Notes under the pieces: model-generated
Told to the model about the DNA's origin: nothing
The model's input: the letters and a program-made list of their open reading frames with translations, nothing else
Databases searched by the model: none
Made by a program: the position numbers and the translations under genes
Part shown: positions 8,749-17,653 of the stretch, in pieces
How the letters are laid out: each line of letters opens with the position of its first letter
How positions within the stretch are numbered: position 1 is the first letter of the stretch
Source: Alphaproteobacteria bacterium
GTDB lineage: Bacteria; Pseudomonadota; Alphaproteobacteria; Rhodospirillales; WMHbin7
DNA length: 64,000 nt
Assembly (NCBI GenBank): GCA_015232335.1
Contig: JADFZV010000009.1
Coordinates: forward strand, 20,830-84,829
Reading direction: 5' to 3'

Positions 8749-11367
8749 ATGAAAATCAGAAACATTCAGGTTGCCCGGGGAATTCACTGGGTCGAGATTC
8801 AGGAAGCGGACCTGAGGATTCTCTGCGGCTGTCCGGCCGATAGCGTTAAGCACCTGATCAAGCGCGGCTTGATCCTGTCCCAGGAAGTGCAAGGCGTGGT
8901 CTGCGAGACCGGCCCCAACGCCATTCTGCTCTCCGATCTGGCCCTGCAAAACGGCGAATTGGCCAATCTGGCCGAGTTCCCTGTTCTTCAGATGCTCTAC
9001 AAGCAGGGCATGATTTTGCCGGGCCATCCCAACAATACGGGCAAGAAGCCGATGCTGATCGGCCTGCCCGAACAGGTTTCGGCGCAAATGCGCTATATTT
9101 ATCGCGGCAATTACGGGCTGATCTCGAAGGAAGAGATCATGCAGACCGGGGTGGCCGAGGCCGAGGCCGAGGAGATGATGCGCCTTAAGCTGAAATTCGC
9201 TTTCGGGCGGATTCAGCCGACCGAGGAATTGCTGGAATGGCGCATGATCGACAATGATCTGGCCGAACCAGCCCCTGGCGTCTTGTTGCGCCGGTTGGAA
9301 ACCAATGTCTTCGAGATTTCCTTCGCGGGCGAAACCGTTGTGATCGACCTTAATCTGGCGCCCGACGAGACGTATGAATCGGCCTATCCCCTGGGTTTTC
9401 GCCGCTACGATCCGGAATATTTCTCGGTCATTCATTCCGGCGAGGGCGATGGATGGGATGTCAGCCGCCCCAGCATGTCGAGTATCCTGACCTATCAGGG
9501 GCGCCTTTACCTGATCGATGCGGGCCCCAATCTGGCGCATATTCTGGCCGCACTCGGTATCGGCATCGATCAGGTCGACGGCATCTTTCACACCCATGCC
9601 CATGACGATCATTTCGCAGGGCTTACCGCTCTCATGCGCTCGGGCCATCGCATCCGTTATTTCGCCACGCCACTTGTGCGCAGCACGGTGGCCAAGAAAC
9701 TGTCCGCTCTGCTTGACGCAGAGGAGGATCATGTCATTCACGATTATTTCAAGGTCCATGATCTGGCGCTGGGTCAGTGGAACGACATCGACGGGCTCGA
9801 GGTCAAACCCGTTTTCTCGCCCCATCCCGTAGAGACCACGCTTTTCATGTTCCGAGCCCTTTGGGGTGACGGCTATCGCAGCTATGGCCATTTTGCCGAT
9901 GTGGTGTCGCTGGATGTGTTGAAGGGCATGGTGGTGTCCGGACCAGCCTTGCCGGGACTGAGCCAGGAAATGTTCGAGGCGGTCAAATCGGCCTATCTGG
10001 TGCCTGCCGACGTCAAGAAGATCGACGTGGGCGGCGGCCTGATCCATGGCGCGGCCAAGGACTTCAAGAGCGATAGTTCCGGGCGCATTCTGCTGGCGCA
10101 CCGGGCGGGCGATCTGACGCCCGAGGAAAAGGAAATCGGCTCCAGTGCTGCTTTCGGCACGTCGGATGTTCTAATCCAAGGGCAATCCGAGGGCTTGCGC
10201 CGATTCGCCTACGCGCTTTTGGAAAAGCATCTGGTGGGTGTGCCCGTGCAGCATCTAAGGACGCTGCTCAACCACGCCGTGGTGGAAATCAATCCGGGCG
10301 CCATCTTCTTGAAGGAAGGCGAGATGCCGGGAGAGATCATTCTGATCCTTTCGGGCATCGTGGAAAAAATACGGACACGGGATGGTATCTTCGCGGCACT
10401 CTCGGCGGGTGCCTTGATCGGCAGCATCTCGGCTCTGACCGGGCACTCCTCGCACCACACCTACCGGGCCGCCTCCTTCGTGCAAGCACTACGCTTTCCG
10501 GCCAGCCTGTTCGTCGAAATCGTGCGCAGAAACGGTTTGCTCGACCGGATGCAGAATTCGTTCGATCTGCGCGCCTTTCTGGAGGCGACGAATATCCTGG
10601 GCGAAGGCATTCCCGCCGTCACCATGCATCATATGATCGAAGGCGCTAAAACGCATCGGTTCGAGGCGGGCACGGTCATTCCCAGCGAAGATCTGGACAC
10701 GCTCAACCTCATCCGCAAGGGGCGGGTGGAGCGCAGTGCGGGCGGCGTGGTGCTCGATGTGCTGGAACGTTTTGATCACTTCGGCGAGGAAGAGGCCATC
10801 TTCAAGGTGCCCTGCCAATTCCGTCTGACCGCCCTGGAAGCGACGGATGTCATCCAGATTCAGGGCTCTCTTCTGGCCGATGTTCCGATCGTGCGCTGGA
10901 AGCTTTTTGAAAGCTACCAGAGACGCACCAAACAGATTTCCCACCTTCTGAGTGCCAAGGGCTCCTTCATCAATTGGCGCGATACCTTCTCGGTACGCAT
11001 CGCCCACATGGACATGCACCACAAGAAGCTGATCGAGATTGGAAATGCCGTTCTGGAAAACCTAAGAACCGACAAACGCGGCGTTGCGACCATGCGCGCC
11101 CTCGACGCTCTGGCCGACTATGTCCACTATCATTTTGATGCCGAAGAAGAGTTGATGGATCTTTACGCCTATCCGGGTGCTGCCCAGCACAAGGAGCGCC
11201 ACCGCGAACTGACGCTGCAGGCCCATGATTATCTGAAGCGCATTCATACCGGCGAGAAGCCCAGCGAGGCCGAGTTCCGTCACTTCTTCGAATCCTGGCT
11301 CATTCACCATATTCTGGGCGAAGACAAGAATTACGGCGCCTACCTGAACTCGAGGGGCGTTTTCTAA
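8749..11367 (+). CDS. Fusion of metallo-beta-lactamase fold, two cNMP-binding-like domains and bacteriohemerythrin
   Basis: The 872-residue soluble protein appears to have five parts. Residues 1-200 form an unrecognised N-terminal domain. A metallo-beta-lactamase-like hydrolase domain holds the metal motif HTHAHDDH near residue 281 and later histidines. Two beta-roll segments resembling cyclic-nucleotide-binding domains lie at about 486-598 and 618-718. The C-terminal hemerythrin (about 741-872) has the di-iron ligand pattern HMDMHHKKL, HYHFDAEEE, QHKERH and HHILGEDKNY. The ATG at 8749 follows GGGGAG by 7 nt; an upstream in-frame TTG is less likely. It may sense O2 or NO through the di-iron site and control the hydrolase. 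No catalytic function is known to me. AT-rich sequence with TATAAT at 8669-8674 lies upstream. Confidence 0.8.
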   Translation: MKIRNIQVARGIHWVEIQEADLRILCGCPADSVKHLIKRGLILSQEVQGVVCETGPNAILLSDLALQNGELANLAEFPVLQMLYKQGMILPGHPNNTGKKPMLIGLPEQVSAQMRYIYRGNYGLISKEEIMQTGVAEAEAEEMMRLKLKFAFGRIQPTEELLEWRMIDNDLAEPAPGVLLRRLETNVFEISFAGETVVIDLNLAPDETYESAYPLGFRRYDPEYFSVIHSGEGDGWDVSRPSMSSILTYQGRLYLIDAGPNLAHILAALGIGIDQVDGIFHTHAHDDHFAGLTALMRSGHRIRYFATPLVRSTVAKKLSALLDAEEDHVIHDYFKVHDLALGQWNDIDGLEVKPVFSPHPVETTLFMFRALWGDGYRSYGHFADVVSLDVLKGMVVSGPALPGLSQEMFEAVKSAYLVPADVKKIDVGGGLIHGAAKDFKSDSSGRILLAHRAGDLTPEEKEIGSSAAFGTSDVLIQGQSEGLRRFAYALLEKHLVGVPVQHLRTLLNHAVVEINPGAIFLKEGEMPGEIILILSGIVEKIRTRDGIFAALSAGALIGSISALTGHSSHHTYRAASFVQALRFPASLFVEIVRRNGLLDRMQNSFDLRAFLEATNILGEGIPAVTMHHMIEGAKTHRFEAGTVIPSEDLDTLNLIRKGRVERSAGGVVLDVLERFDHFGEEEAIFKVPCQFRLTALEATDVIQIQGSLLADVPIVRWKLFESYQRRTKQISHLLSAKGSFINWRDTFSVRIAHMDMHHKKLIEIGNAVLENLRTDKRGVATMRALDALADYVHYHFDAEEELMDLYAYPGAAQHKERHRELTLQAHDYLKRIHTGEKPSEAEFRHFFESWLIHHILGEDKNYGAYLNSRGVF

Positions 11368-12584
11368 ATTATCCCCTTGGTGCGCAGGTCGGAAATCTCG
11401 GCTTCATCAAGGCCAAGATCGCGCAAGACGCTTTGTGTGTGCTGGCCCAGCGTCGGCGGCGCTTGGCGATAACTGGGCGGCGTGGCCTCCATCTTGATTG
11501 GGCTGGCCACCAGTGGCACCGGTGCCGGTGCGAGAGGATGATCAAGGCTGCAGACCATCTGGCGGTGTTTGACCTGCACGTCTTCGAACAGCTGATCGAT
11601 GCGGTTGACCGGGCCTGAGGGAACACCAGCCGACGCAAGCGCTTCCAGCCAATCGCTCACACGGCGCTGTTTCAGAATGTCGCCGATCAGGGGAATCAGA
11701 GCCTCGCGGTTCAGAACGCGGGCACGATTGGCGGCAAAACGGGGATCGGTTGCAAGCTCGGGCCTGCCCGCCATTGCGCAGAATTTGACGAACTGCGAAT
11801 CATTGCCCACGGCCAGAATCAGATGGCCGTCCGAAGCCGCGAAGACCTCATAGGGCACGATGCTGGGATGTCCGTTGCCGAGACGAGGCGGCGGTGCGCC
11901 CGAGGTCAGGTAATGCTGGGCCTGATAGGACAGCCAGGCGACCTGGCAATCCAGAAGCGAGATATCGATCCTCTGACCCTGGCCGGTGGCATCGCGATGT
12001 CTGAGTGCTGCCAGAATGGCGACAGCGGCATACATGCCTGCCATGAGATCGGAAATCGCCACCGCCGTTTTCATGGGTTGTCCGCCGATTTCCCCGGTCA
12101 GACTCATGATGCCGCCCATGCCCTGGGCCAGATAGTCGTAGCCGGGGCGCTGGGCATAAGGGCCATCCTGGCCGAAACCGGTGATCGAGCAATAGATCAG
12201 GCGCGGGAAGTCCTGCTTAAGACTTGCCCAATCAAGCCCGAAGCGGGTCAGATCGCCGACTTTGAAATTCTCGACCAGGATGTCGCAACCTTCAAGCAGG
12301 CGGCGGATCAGGGCCTGGCCCTCAGGCTTCGAAATGTCCACCGCCACCGAGCGCTTGTTGCGGTTGGCCGACAGATAATAAGCACTCTCCGTCGTATCCT
12401 GGCCTTGGCCGTCCTTAAGGTAAGGCGGCCCCCATTGGCGCGTGTCGTCGCCCGCCCCTGGCCGCTCGATCTTGATCACATCGGCCCCCAGATCGCCCAG
12501 CAATTGGGTGCAGGCAGGACCCGCCAGCACGCGCGACAGATCGAGAATGCGAACAGCTTGAAGGGCGTTGGGAGCGGGCGTCAT
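11364..12584 (-). CDS. CaiB/BaiF family CoA-transferase (class III)
   Basis: The 406-residue protein has the class III CoA-transferase N-terminus (RILDLSRVLAGPACTQLLGDLGADVIKIE) and the NRNKRSVAVDI and GYDYLAQGMGGIMSLTG segments. The catalytic Asp is likely the one in ISDLMAGMYAA. Such enzymes move CoA between carboxylic acids (for example formyl-, succinyl- or malonyl-type donors). The open frame runs further upstream into the next gene, but the start is the ATG at 12584, which overlaps that gene's stop by four bases. The substrate cannot be told; the adjacent carrier suggests an imported organic acid. Confidence 0.87.
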   Translation of the reverse strand: MTPAPNALQAVRILDLSRVLAGPACTQLLGDLGADVIKIERPGAGDDTRQWGPPYLKDGQGQDTTESAYYLSANRNKRSVAVDISKPEGQALIRRLLEGCDILVENFKVGDLTRFGLDWASLKQDFPRLIYCSITGFGQDGPYAQRPGYDYLAQGMGGIMSLTGEIGGQPMKTAVAISDLMAGMYAAVAILAALRHRDATGQGQRIDISLLDCQVAWLSYQAQHYLTSGAPPPRLGNGHPSIVPYEVFAASDGHLILAVGNDSQFVKFCAMAGRPELATDPRFAANRARVLNREALIPLIGDILKQRRVSDWLEALASAGVPSGPVNRIDQLFEDVQVKHRQMVCSLDHPLAPAPVPLVASPIKMEATPPSYRQAPPTLGQHTQSVLRDLGLDEAEISDLRTKGII

Positions 12585-13504
12585 GGCGAGAATCCAAAAA
12601 GAATGAGCAGAAGCGGCATGCTGGCCATCGCCAGAATTGTTTGAACGCTGATGATATTGGCCATCAAGGGCGCATCGCCGCCCATCTGGCGGGCCAGCAC
12701 ATAGGAGGTCGCAGAACAAGGCAGCGTGGCATATAGGAATCCCGCCGCCAGCGCGGTCTCTTCGACACCGAAGCTTTTCATCAGCCCCAGAGTGCACAGT
12801 GGCAGCATCGCCATTTTTAGCGCCGTGCTGAAGAATACCGGCGGCCCGGCCTTGAACAACGCCCGCAGATCGACACCTGCCCCCACCGCCAACAAGCCCA
12901 TCGGTAGAGAGGCCGCAGCCAGAATATCGAGGAAGTGCTGCATGAACGCTGGCACGGGCACCGCCAAGGCATTCAGCGCCAACCCCAACAGGCAGGCGTT
13001 GATGAGCGGATTGAGAATCACCGGCTTGACGATTTCCTTCAGGCTGCCGGGCTTGTTGCCCTCGCCGCAGGCCAGCATGGCCAATACCGAGAACAGATTG
13101 ACCAGTGGCACCACGACGGCAACGCAAACCGAGGTCAGGGCCAACCCCGGCTTGCCGTACAGCGCCGCCGCCGCCGCCAGCCCGACATAGGTGTTGGGGC
13201 GGATGCAGCCCTGAAAAACCGACGAGAAAGCCGGGCGGTTCTTGACCAGGGGCAACAGCGCCAGGGCCAAAGCCGCAATCGCCGTCACGCCCAGCCCCAT
13301 CGCCATGACCAGATTCCCCGTTCCCGCATCGCCCAAGGGCACGCGCAGGCAGTTGGTGAACAACAAAGCGGGAAAGAAGAAATAGTAGGTCAGCCTTTCC
13401 ACCGGCGGCCAAAAGCCTTCAGGCAGGAAATCGGATCGGCGTAGCCCCAGGCCCAGGGCGATCAGCAGGAAGACGGGAATGAGAGAGGCCAGGATGGTTG
13501 CCAT
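12581..13504 (-). CDS. AEC family (auxin efflux carrier/malonate-type) transporter
   Basis: The 307-residue integral membrane protein has about ten hydrophobic segments in two repeats, as in the AEC family that includes MdcF-like malonate carriers. Recognisable parts are the N-terminus with LRRSDFLPEGFWPPVERLTYYFFFPALLF and the C-terminal ATLPCSATSYVLARQMGGDAPLMANIISVQT segment. It overlaps the CoA-transferase gene by four bases, so both are made from one message. That suggests uptake or release of an organic acid that is then CoA-activated. The substrate is inferred only. Confidence 0.85.
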   Translation of the reverse strand: MATILASLIPVFLLIALGLGLRRSDFLPEGFWPPVERLTYYFFFPALLFTNCLRVPLGDAGTGNLVMAMGLGVTAIAALALALLPLVKNRPAFSSVFQGCIRPNTYVGLAAAAALYGKPGLALTSVCVAVVVPLVNLFSVLAMLACGEGNKPGSLKEIVKPVILNPLINACLLGLALNALAVPVPAFMQHFLDILAAASLPMGLLAVGAGVDLRALFKAGPPVFFSTALKMAMLPLCTLGLMKSFGVEETALAAGFLYATLPCSATSYVLARQMGGDAPLMANIISVQTILAMASMPLLLILFGFSP

Positions 13505-13546
13505 AAGGGGACTTAAGCGGTTTTTGGCCGGTGGGGCAAGCCCCGG

Positions 13547-14014
13547 TCAGAGGCACCCCAGCCCATCCAGCGCCCCTTGCAGAATCCACACGGCGGCCAG
13601 CTTGTCCTTGAGGTTTGAGCGTTTCTTGCGGCTGATATCGGCTTCCCTCACCATCATTCGCTCGACGGCGCTGGTGGACAGGCGCTCGTCCCAGAAGGCG
13701 ATGGGCAGGTCTTGAAGCTCGTTCAGGTTGGCCGCAAACTGGCGCACCGACTGGCAGCGCGGACCCTCGGCCCCACTCATTTCCACGGGCAGGCCGATGA
13801 CCAGCCCCCCCACCCCGTGCCGGTCCACCAGGCCCAGCAGATGCTTGGCATCCTGGGTGAACTTGGTCTTTTCGATGGTTTCCAGGGGCGAAGCCACCAT
13901 CAGCAGAACGTCGGAAAGGGCCAGGCCCAGGGTTTTCGTGCCGTGATCCAGCCCCATCAGGCGTTGGCCAGCAGGCAGATGCGCTTTCAGTTCGGCAAGG
14001 TTGCAGATGGGCAT
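13547..14014 (-). CDS. ruvX: Putative pre-16S rRNA nuclease / Holliday junction resolvase-like
   Basis: The 155-residue protein is a YqgF/RuvX RNase H-fold nuclease. It has the DHGTKTLGLALSD motif holding the first catalytic Asp, the GLPVEMSGAEG segment and the WDERLSTSAVERM motif. YqgF matures the 5' end of 16S rRNA in E. coli; a junction-resolving role has also been proposed. It is divergent from gatC across a short gap of about 50 bp, a frequent arrangement in alphaproteobacteria. Confidence 0.93.
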   Translation of the reverse strand: MPICNLAELKAHLPAGQRLMGLDHGTKTLGLALSDVLLMVASPLETIEKTKFTQDAKHLLGLVDRHGVGGLVIGLPVEMSGAEGPRCQSVRQFAANLNELQDLPIAFWDERLSTSAVERMMVREADISRKKRSNLKDKLAAVWILQGALDGLGCL

Positions 14015-14066
14015 GGCGGGTGCTAGGTTTCGGCTCTTTTTCGATACATCCCAAGGACGTTAGCCG

Positions 14067-14357
14067 ATGTCGCTCGACAAAGCCACGGTCCAGAAAATCG
14101 CCTATCTGGCCCGTATCGAGGTTAAGGACGAAGAGTTGGAGCCGCTGGCGAGAGAGCTTTCGGGCATCTTGCACTGGGTCGAACAATTGAGCGAGGTGAA
14201 CACCGAAGGTGTGGCCCCCATGACCAGTGTTGCGGGCGAACTGGCCCTGCCAATGCGCCAGGACAAGGTCAGTGATGGCGGCTACCCCGAGAAAGTGCTG
14301 TTGAACGGGCCGGAAACCACCAACGGATTCTTCCTGGTGCCCAAGGTGGTGGAGTAA
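14067..14357 (+). CDS. gatC: Asp/Glu-tRNA amidotransferase subunit C
   Basis: The 96-residue protein starts MSLDKATVQKIAYLARI and contains the GatC pattern EELEPLARELSGILHWVEQL and the late NGPETTNGFFLVPKVVE. GatC holds GatA and GatB together in the complex that converts Glu-tRNA(Gln) and Asp-tRNA(Asn) to the amidated forms. It is the first gene of gatCAB, with 3 bp to gatA. Confidence 0.96.
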   Translation: MSLDKATVQKIAYLARIEVKDEELEPLARELSGILHWVEQLSEVNTEGVAPMTSVAGELALPMRQDKVSDGGYPEKVLLNGPETTNGFFLVPKVVE

Positions 14358-14360
14358 GCC

Positions 14361-15827
14361 ATGAGCGATGTGACGCACCTTACCATGACCGAAGCCCTGG
14401 CCCTGCTGGGCAAGGGTGAACTGACCTCGGTCGATCTGACCAAAGCGCATCTGGCGGGTATGGAGCAGGCCAGAAGCCTCAACGCCTATATCACCGAAAC
14501 GCCCGAGAAAGCCCTTGCCATGGCGGGCGAGTCCGACAAGCGCCGCAAGGCGGGGCAGGCGGGCCTGCTGGAAGGCATTCCGCTGGCCATCAAGGACCTG
14601 TTCTGTACCGAAGGGGTGCAGACCACGGCGGGTTCGCACATTCTGCAGGGCTTCAAGCCACCCTACGAATCGAGCGTTACCACGAATTTGTGGAACCAGG
14701 GTGCGGTGATGCTGGGCAAGGCGAATCTCGACGAGTTCGCCATGGGGTCATCGAACATGACCAGTCATTACGGCGCTGTGAAGAATCCCTGGAAACGCAA
14801 GGGCGACGAGCGGGATCTGGTGCCCGGCGGTTCTTCGGGCGGTTCGGCCGCTGCGGTTGCCGCCTGCCTGGCCATGGGTGCCACCGGCACCGATACGGGT
14901 GGCTCGATCCGCCAGCCCGCCGCCTTCTGCGGCATCGTCGGCATCAAGCCCACCTATGGGCGCTGTTCGCGCTTTGGCATCGTGGCCTTCGCCTCCTCGC
15001 TGGATCAGGCGGGGCCGATGACGCGCACGGTTGGTGATGCCGCCCTGATGCTAAAGGCGATGGCCGGGCATGACCCCAAGGATTCGACCTCGGCCCCCCA
15101 GCCCGTGCCCGATTTCACCAAATCGGTGGGGGCTTCGATCAAGGGCATGAAAGTCGGCGTGCCCAAGGAATACAGGCCGGATGGCCTGTCGGCGGACATC
15201 ATTGGCGCTTGGGACAAGGGGCTTGCCTGGCTGAAGGAGGCGGGGGCCGAGATCGTCGAGGTCAGTCTTCCCCATACCAAATATGCGCTGGCCACCTATT
15301 ACATCGTGGCCCCTGCCGAGGCGTCGTCGAATCTGGCGCGCTATGATGGCGTGCGCTTCGGTCTGCGTGTGCCGGGCAACTCCCTGGACGAGATGTATAT
15401 GAAGACGCGCGCCGAAGGCTTTGGGCGCGAGGTGAAACGACGCATTCTGATCGGCACCTATGTGCTCTCGGCGGGCTATTACGACGCCTATTACGCCAAG
15501 GCGCAGAAGCTGCGCACCCTGATCGCCTCGGATTTCAGCCAGGCTTTCGAGACGGCCGATGTGCTGCTGACCCCCACCGCGCCCACGCCCGCCTTCGGGC
15601 TTGGCGAAAATCTGGACGATCCGATCACCATGTATCTGAATGACGTCTTCACCATTCCCACCTCGCTGGCCGGGTTGCCCGGCCTGTCGCTGCCCGTTGG
15701 ACTGTCGAGTGATGGGCTGCCGCTGGGCCTGCAACTGATCGGTCGTCCGTTTGATGAGGAAACGGTGTTCAAGGCGGCCCATGTGATGGAAACAGCGGCC
15801 CAGTTCAAGCGGTGGGAGGCTCGGTAA
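14361..15827 (+). CDS. gatA: Asp/Glu-tRNA amidotransferase subunit A (amidase)
   Basis: The 488-residue amidase-signature enzyme releases ammonia from glutamine for tRNA transamidation. The Ser-cisSer-Lys triad is visible: Lys78 in PLAIKDLFC, Ser158 in [12 protein letters not shown] and Ser182 in [11 protein letters not shown]. Length and the C-terminal [14 protein letters not shown] segment are typical of GatA. It is the middle gene of gatCAB, 3 bp from gatB. Confidence 0.97.
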   Translation: MSDVTHLTMTEALALLGKGELTSVDLTKAHLAGMEQARSLNAYITETPEKALAMAGESDKRRKAGQAGLLEGIPLAIKDLFCTEGVQTTAGSHILQGFKPPYESSVTTNLWNQGAVMLGKANLDEFAMGSSNMTSHYGAVKNPWKRKGDERDLVPGGSSGGSAAAVAACLAMGATGTDTGGSIRQPAAFCGIVGIKPTYGRCSRFGIVAFASSLDQAGPMTRTVGDAALMLKAMAGHDPKDSTSAPQPVPDFTKSVGASIKGMKVGVPKEYRPDGLSADIIGAWDKGLAWLKEAGAEIVEVSLPHTKYALATYYIVAPAEASSNLARYDGVRFGLRVPGNSLDEMYMKTRAEGFGREVKRRILIGTYVLSAGYYDAYYAKAQKLRTLIASDFSQAFETADVLLTPTAPTPAFGLGENLDDPITMYLNDVFTIPTSLAGLPGLSLPVGLSSDGLPLGLQLIGRPFDEETVFKAAHVMETAAQFKRWEAR

Positions 15828-15830
15828 ACC

Positions 15831-17285
15831 ATGGCTTATCTGATCGAGGGTGACACGGGGCCCTGGGAAATCGTGGTGGGTCTTGAAGTTCATGCCCAGG
15901 TGGTTTCCAACGCCAAGCTGTTTTCAGGGGCGGCCACCGCCTTTGGGGCCGATCCCAACAGCCAGGTCAGCTTCGTCGATGCGGCATTTCCCGGCATGCT
16001 GCCGGTCATCAATGAAATGTGCGTCGAGCAGGCGGTGCGCACGGGGCTGGGCTTGAAGGCCCAGATCAATCTGGAAAGCGTGTTCGCCCGTAAGAATTAT
16101 TTCTATGCCGATCTGCCGCAGGGCTATCAGATCAGCCAGTACGAAAAGCCCCTGGTGGGCGAGGGAGAAGTGATCGTCGATCTACCCGACGGGCGCTCGA
16201 CCGTAGTTGGCATCGAGCGGCTGCATGTCGAACAGGATGCGGGCAAGAGCATGCACGACCAGCATCCCAGCAAGTCCTGCATCGATTTGAACCGTTCGGG
16301 TGTTGCGCTTATGGAAATCGTTTCCAGGCCCGATATCCGCTCACCCGACGAAGCCGGGGCCTATTTGCGCAAATTGCGCTCGATCCTGCGCTATCTCGGC
16401 ACCTGCGACGGCAATATGGAAGAAGGCTCGATGCGGGCCGACGTCAATGTCTCGGTGCGAAAGAGCGGCGAGGACTACCGCACACGCTGCGAGATCAAGA
16501 ATGTCAATTCGGTGCGCTTCGTCATGCAGTCGATCGAGGTTGAGGCGCGTCGCCAGATCGAGCTTTACGAATCAGGCGGCACGGTCTTGCAGGAGACCCG
16601 CCTGTTCGATCCGGGCAAGGGCGAGACGCGCTCGATGCGCTCGAAGGAGCACGCCCACGATTACCGCTATTTCCCAGATCCCGACCTGCTTCCCTTGAAG
16701 CTGTCGCCGGATTTCGTGGCCAAGATCAAGGCAAGCCTGCCCGAGCTGCCTGATGAAAAGAAGGACCGTTTCGTGCGAGATTACGGTCTCACGCCCTATG
16801 ACGCAGGTGTGCTGGTGGTGGACCGCGCCTCGGCAGATTTCTTTGAAAGCGTGGCCAAGGGCAGGGATTCCAAACTGGCCGCCAACTGGGTGATGGGCGA
16901 TCTGTTCGGGGCTTTGAACAGCACCGGCAAGACCATCGACACCAGTCCCGTTTCTGCGGCCCATTTGGGCGAGTTGATCGACCTGATCACCGACGGCACA
17001 CTTTCCGGGCGCCTGGCCAAGGACGTTTTCGCCCTGATGGTGGAAAGCGGCAAGGCGCCTTCGGTTCTGGTGGAAGAGAAGGGCCTAAAGCAGGTTACCG
17101 ATACCGGCGCCATCGAGGCGGTGATCGATCAGGTGATGGCGGCCAATGCCGACAAGGTGGCGGAATACCGCTCGGGCAAGGACAAGCTGTTCGGCTTTTT
17201 CGTGGGCCAGGTGATGAAGGCAAGTGGGGGCAAGGCCAATCCCGGCGTGGTCAACGATCTGTTGAAATCAAAACTGGCAGGATAG
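15831..17285 (+). CDS. gatB: Asp/Glu-tRNA amidotransferase subunit B
   Basis: The 484-residue protein has the GatB N-terminal GLEVHAQV and the [12 protein letters not shown] region of the kinase core. The C-terminal part is the YqeY-like tRNA-binding tail, ending in [13 protein letters not shown]. GatB phosphorylates the misacylated Glu or Asp on tRNA and uses the ammonia supplied by GatA. It closes the operon core; one small gene follows 10 bp later. Confidence 0.97.
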   Translation: MAYLIEGDTGPWEIVVGLEVHAQVVSNAKLFSGAATAFGADPNSQVSFVDAAFPGMLPVINEMCVEQAVRTGLGLKAQINLESVFARKNYFYADLPQGYQISQYEKPLVGEGEVIVDLPDGRSTVVGIERLHVEQDAGKSMHDQHPSKSCIDLNRSGVALMEIVSRPDIRSPDEAGAYLRKLRSILRYLGTCDGNMEEGSMRADVNVSVRKSGEDYRTRCEIKNVNSVRFVMQSIEVEARRQIELYESGGTVLQETRLFDPGKGETRSMRSKEHAHDYRYFPDPDLLPLKLSPDFVAKIKASLPELPDEKKDRFVRDYGLTPYDAGVLVVDRASADFFESVAKGRDSKLAANWVMGDLFGALNSTGKTIDTSPVSAAHLGELIDLITDGTLSGRLAKDVFALMVESGKAPSVLVEEKGLKQVTDTGAIEAVIDQVMAANADKVAEYRSGKDKLFGFFVGQVMKASGGKANPGVVNDLLKSKLAG

Positions 17286-17295
17286 GATTTTCCCC

Positions 17296-17646
17296 GTGAA
17301 CGACAATCTTCCGCAGCAGCTTGCCTCTTACCCCCTTGATGCCAATTCAGCCAGACATCTGGCGGGAATTCTGGCGAAAGCCGACGGCAAGAACACGTTG
17401 GAGCGCCTGCTGGGAGAGCTTGGCCTGCTCCCCGGATATGAGGTGGTTCACCAAGACAACGGCATGGCCTCGTTGTCGCGCCTGGGTGGCGAGGAGTCGC
17501 TGCTGCTTGTGCCCACCGTGGCGATGATCCCCATGCTGGCCCAGACCATTCTGAAATTCATGGTGCCCCAGGCCCTGCATGCCTTGCTGAAGCCCGGCAT
17601 GGACGAGGCGGGCATTGCTCGCCTGCTTCAGGGCGAGCAGGAATAA
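17296..17646 (+). CDS. Small protein of unknown function downstream of gatB
   Basis: The 116-residue frame opens with a GTG 10 bp after the gatB stop and probably shares its transcript. No known domain is recognised. A hydrophobic stretch (LLLVPTVAMIPMLAQTILKFMV) lies at about residues 69-90, flanked by polar segments, so it could be a single-span membrane or amphipathic protein. It contains no Cys or repeats. The coding call rests on codon character and on its position in the operon. Function unknown. Confidence 0.6.
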   Translation: MNDNLPQQLASYPLDANSARHLAGILAKADGKNTLERLLGELGLLPGYEVVHQDNGMASLSRLGGEESLLLVPTVAMIPMLAQTILKFMVPQALHALLKPGMDEAGIARLLQGEQE

Positions 17647-17653
17647 AGGGACA

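Noticed and set aside
8698..10101. Minus-strand frame of 467 codons opposite the MBL-hemerythrin gene
   Set aside because: Shadow frame in GC-rich sequence; the plus strand carries the clear domains and ribosome-binding site.
12585..13412. Upstream 276 codons of the CoA-transferase frame as an extra domain
   Set aside because: This stretch overlaps the AEC carrier gene in another frame and looks like random GC-rich translation; the ATGA overlap marks the true start.
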